Assembly (NCBI GenBank): GCA_021800165.1
Contig: JAJYZF010000007.1
Coordinates: 1 to 64,000 of the forward strand
Origin: Planctomycetota bacterium
Lineage (GTDB): Bacteria > Planctomycetota > Phycisphaerae > WQYP01
Direction of reading: 5' to 3'
DNA: 64,000 nucleotides
In this document: positions 62,041-64,000 of the stretch, piece by piece
Position numbering within the stretch: the first letter of the stretch is position 1
Layout of the letters: every line of letters starts with the position of its first letter
Translations under genes and position numbers: made by a program
Notes under the pieces: generated by a model
Database searches by the model: none
What the model saw: only the letters and a program-made list of their open reading frames with translations
Told to the model about the DNA's origin: nothing

Positions 62041-62451
62041 ATGAGCAAAATCCTGCTGGCAATTTCCGAGCAATGGGTGGTGGACCAGCGCATTGATGCG
62101 ATTGGTCGATGGGCGCAAAAGCTGGATGCCCCGATTCTGGTGGTCCATGTGGAAAGCGGCTCGGGAGAGCAGCCGCGTCAGGGAACACCCGGTGAAAAAA
62201 CGTTGCGGGACATCACCCAGAGGCTTAAGGAGATTTCGCCGCAGGTAGAGCTTCTGCTGCTTTTCGCCAACGATGTGGTGGATGGTTTACTTAAAACGGC
62301 GGAAGAACATCAGGTGACGATGATTATACTGGGGCTTTCGCGGCAGGGGGTGTTGGAACGGCTGATTGAGGGCAATGTGCAGCGGGCCATATTGAATGCC
62401 AGTCGCTGGCCCGTGCTCGCGTTGCCGGCGGACTGGAGTGGGAATTTATAA
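62041..62451 (+). CDS. Universal stress protein (UspA) domain
   Basis: 136 aa. KILLAISEQWVVDQRIDAIGRWAQKLDAPILVVHV is the first Usp strand-helix, and MIILGLSRQGVLERLIEGNVQRAILNASRWPVLALP matches the C-terminal nucleotide-binding region (G-x-x-G-x9-G-S-like, although here GLSRQG...GNVQRAI is imperfect). The protein probably binds ATP or a related nucleotide. AGGAA lies upstream of the ATG. A small leader frame ends nine bases before the start. Confidence 0.8.
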   Translation: MSKILLAISEQWVVDQRIDAIGRWAQKLDAPILVVHVESGSGEQPRQGTPGEKTLRDITQRLKEISPQVELLLLFANDVVDGLLKTAEEHQVTMIILGLSRQGVLERLIEGNVQRAILNASRWPVLALPADWSGNL

Positions 62452-62545
62452 GGCCGCGAAAGTTGCGGCCATGGGGCTGGAGATCCGGGCGGAAGAATGG
62501 GCGACGCGGCGGTGCCAGCACAAGAGGCTTCGGGCGCAGGCCGAA

Positions 62546-62965
62546 CTATCGTGCCGGCCGAACGGCTTGATCGGCGGCGGGAGCGGTAGCGGCGGGGCGG
62601 GTGGTCGCCGGCTGGGTGGTGTGCTGCGGCGGCAATTCAATCACGTTGACGGGGGTGGGCTGAGAGGTAATCACGGATGGCCGCACGGGGCGTGCCGCGG
62701 GGTGATGCGGAAGCAAAGCGCCGACCACTGTATCCACACGTACCGGTTGGCCGGGGTGATTGGGTAAACTTACCACCAGCAGAGGATGGGGTGTTTGGCT
62801 GCCATCAAGGCGACTATCGGAACCGCCGAAATTATTGGGAGAGCGCAGCGCCGTAGCCGGTCCATAAGTGTGCGAGCCACAGCCGCCCAGGCAAAGCAGG
62901 GTCATGCAAAGAGCCGTACCAGTCGCGGAGGCGGATGCTATAGTTCTTGAAAAAACAGCGTGCAT
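62546..62965 (-). CDS. Small Pro/Thr-rich lipoprotein, function unknown
   Basis: 139 aa from the ATG at 62965, with AAGGAA six bases upstream; earlier frames overlap the trpB stop. A signal peptide ends in LLCLGGC, a good lipobox (Cys ~29). The mature part is short and ends in a Thr/Ala/Pro-rich run (HTTQPATTRPAATAPAA) typical of disordered linkers. No domain is recognised. It lies 29 nt after trpB on the same strand. Confidence 0.65.
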   Translation of the reverse strand: MHAVFSRTIASASATGTALCMTLLCLGGCGSHTYGPATALRSPNNFGGSDSRLDGSQTPHPLLVVSLPNHPGQPVRVDTVVGALLPHHPAARPVRPSVITSQPTPVNVIELPPQHTTQPATTRPAATAPAADQAVRPAR

Positions 62966-62994
62966 AAAGAGTTCCTTGCTTTTGGTTGCCATGG

Positions 62995-64000
62995 TCAAGC
63001 CGGGGTGGCCGAGGTAAGCGTCTGATCCGCTCCGGTCAGGCGGGCCACCTCCATGCAGTCTTTATCTCCACGCCCGCTTAAATTAACCACCAGAATTTTA
63101 TCTTTGGCCATGGTGCGGGCCTGCGCCATGGCCAGGGCCACGGCATGGGCGGATTCCAAGGCGGGAATTATGCCTTCTGCGCGGGCTAACATGCCAAACG
63201 CTTCCAAGGCCTGGGCATCGGTAACCGTGGCGTACTGCACCCGGCGGGTGTCTTTCCAATAGGAATGCTCCGGCCCGACACCGGGGTAGTCCAGGCCGGC
63301 ACTGACGCTATGAACATCGGCGGTTTGGCCATCCTGATTTTGCAGCACGTAGGACAAAGATCCGTGCAGGACGCCGGGCCGGCCAAAGGTGAGGGATGCC
63401 GCGTGCTGGCCGGCCGTATTGCCCCGGCCACCGGCTTCCACGCCGATCAGCGCGACGGCGGGATCATCCACAAAGGGATAAAACATTCCGGCGGCATTGG
63501 AACCGCCGCCCACGCAGGCCACAATAACATCGGGCAGACGGTGCAGCTTTTCCAGTGCCTGGCGCCTGGTTTCCGTGCCGATGACGCTTTGAAAATCGCG
63601 CACAATTTTCGGGAAAGGGTGCGGTCCGACCACGGAACCGATAATGTAATGCGTGTGTTCCACCGAACCCATCCAATCACGCATGGCTTCATTGGTGGCG
63701 TCTTTAAGTGTTTTAGCGCCGGTTTCGACGCTGATAACCCGAGCCCCAAGTAACTTCATGCGAAAAACATTCAGGGACTGGCGACGGATATCTTCCGCAC
63801 CCATGTAGACATCACACGAAAGCCCGAAGGCGGCGGCGGCGGTGGCGGTAGCCACGCCGTGCTGGCCGGCACCGGTTTCCGCGATGACCCGCTTCTTTTT
63901 CATGCGCAGGGTCAAAAGGCCCTGGCCGATGGTGTTGTTGATTTTGTGGGCACCGGTGTGGGCCAGGTCTTCACGTTTGAGGTAAATTTGGGCGCCACCG
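62995..64000 (-). CDS. trpB: Tryptophan synthase beta chain (5' end outside window)
   Basis: The frame is open to the window edge; ~334 residues are visible and the start is missing. [16 protein letters not shown] contains the PLP Lys, [12 protein letters not shown] the catalytic Glu region and [14 protein letters not shown] the phosphate-binding loop. It joins indole and serine to make tryptophan. The C-terminus ends in TLTSATPA, slightly longer than usual. trpA is not next to it downstream; a lipoprotein gene follows. Confidence 0.95.
   Translation of the reverse strand, partial: GGAQIYLKREDLAHTGAHKINNTIGQGLLTLRMKKKRVIAETGAGQHGVATATAAAAFGLSCDVYMGAEDIRRQSLNVFRMKLLGARVISVETGAKTLKDATNEAMRDWMGSVEHTHYIIGSVVGPHPFPKIVRDFQSVIGTETRRQALEKLHRLPDVIVACVGGGSNAAGMFYPFVDDPAVALIGVEAGGRGNTAGQHAASLTFGRPGVLHGSLSYVLQNQDGQTADVHSVSAGLDYPGVGPEHSYWKDTRRVQYATVTDAQALEAFGMLARAEGIIPALESAHAVALAMAQARTMAKDKILVVNLSGRGDKDCMEVARLTGADQTLTSATPA

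Overview
The window is GC-rich and fits a bacterium of the phylum Planctomycetota, most likely a Phycisphaerae-like lineage. The evidence is PEP-CTERM proteins, DUF1559-like pseudopilins with an H-X9-DG style C-terminus, very large glycan-active proteins with CBM9-like domains, an actinobacterial-type inositol-phosphate synthase and DUF6785/OPT-like membrane proteins. I recognised no tRNA, rRNA, CRISPR array, transposase or phage gene. The lineage is inference; the protein features are read from the sequence.

Layout. 1-5.8 kb: the end of a DUF1207 protein, inositol-3-phosphate synthase, then a minus-strand BlaI/BlaR1-type sensor operon. In it the BlaR1-like protease carries a prenyltransferase/squalene-cyclase-like helical toroid, and a lipoprotein with the same toroid follows. 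5.8-31.4 kb: a carbohydrate locus made of two arms that converge on a hairpin near 13.9 kb. Each arm starts with the same cassette: a sigma70-like promoter, a ~300-nt leader, a PEP-CTERM protein and a pseudopilin. Next comes a large exported DUF6067/GH123-like protein. The plus arm adds an oxidoreductase and a TIM-barrel epimerase. The minus arm adds a second large CBM9-like/DUF6067-like protein, an alpha-galactosidase-like enzyme, a GH95-like and a GH29 alpha-fucosidase, and an SGNH hydrolase.

31.5-33 kb: a DUF3467 protein and a family-4-like uracil-DNA glycosylase lacking iron-sulfur cysteines. 33-46.8 kb: a probable six-gene minus-strand envelope operon: kdsD, kdsC, a giant LptC/OstA-like protein, a peptidase-like/FtsX permease fusion, an OPT-like transporter and a DUF6785 membrane protein. 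47-49 kb: a sodium:solute symporter with a small membrane protein. 49.6-64 kb: housekeeping genes: a class V aminotransferase, gatB, a DUF1570-like gluzincin, polX, ispD, an EEP-family hydrolase, birA, an orphan OmpR-type regulator, priA, a universal stress protein, a small lipoprotein and trpB, which runs off the window.

The most unusual material is regulatory. Three promoters in the carbohydrate locus are followed at about +40 by a 22-bp dyad, CGGARAT-N8-ATYTCCG, whose arms co-vary. Two of those leaders also share a ~50-codon upstream ORF ending in a ribosome-site-preceded AUG-UGA, and an SD/anti-SD hairpin just before the start codon. There is also a candidate ~105-nt orphan RNA at 53.8 kb, and several genes have a -10 box placed so that the mRNA should be leaderless or nearly so.
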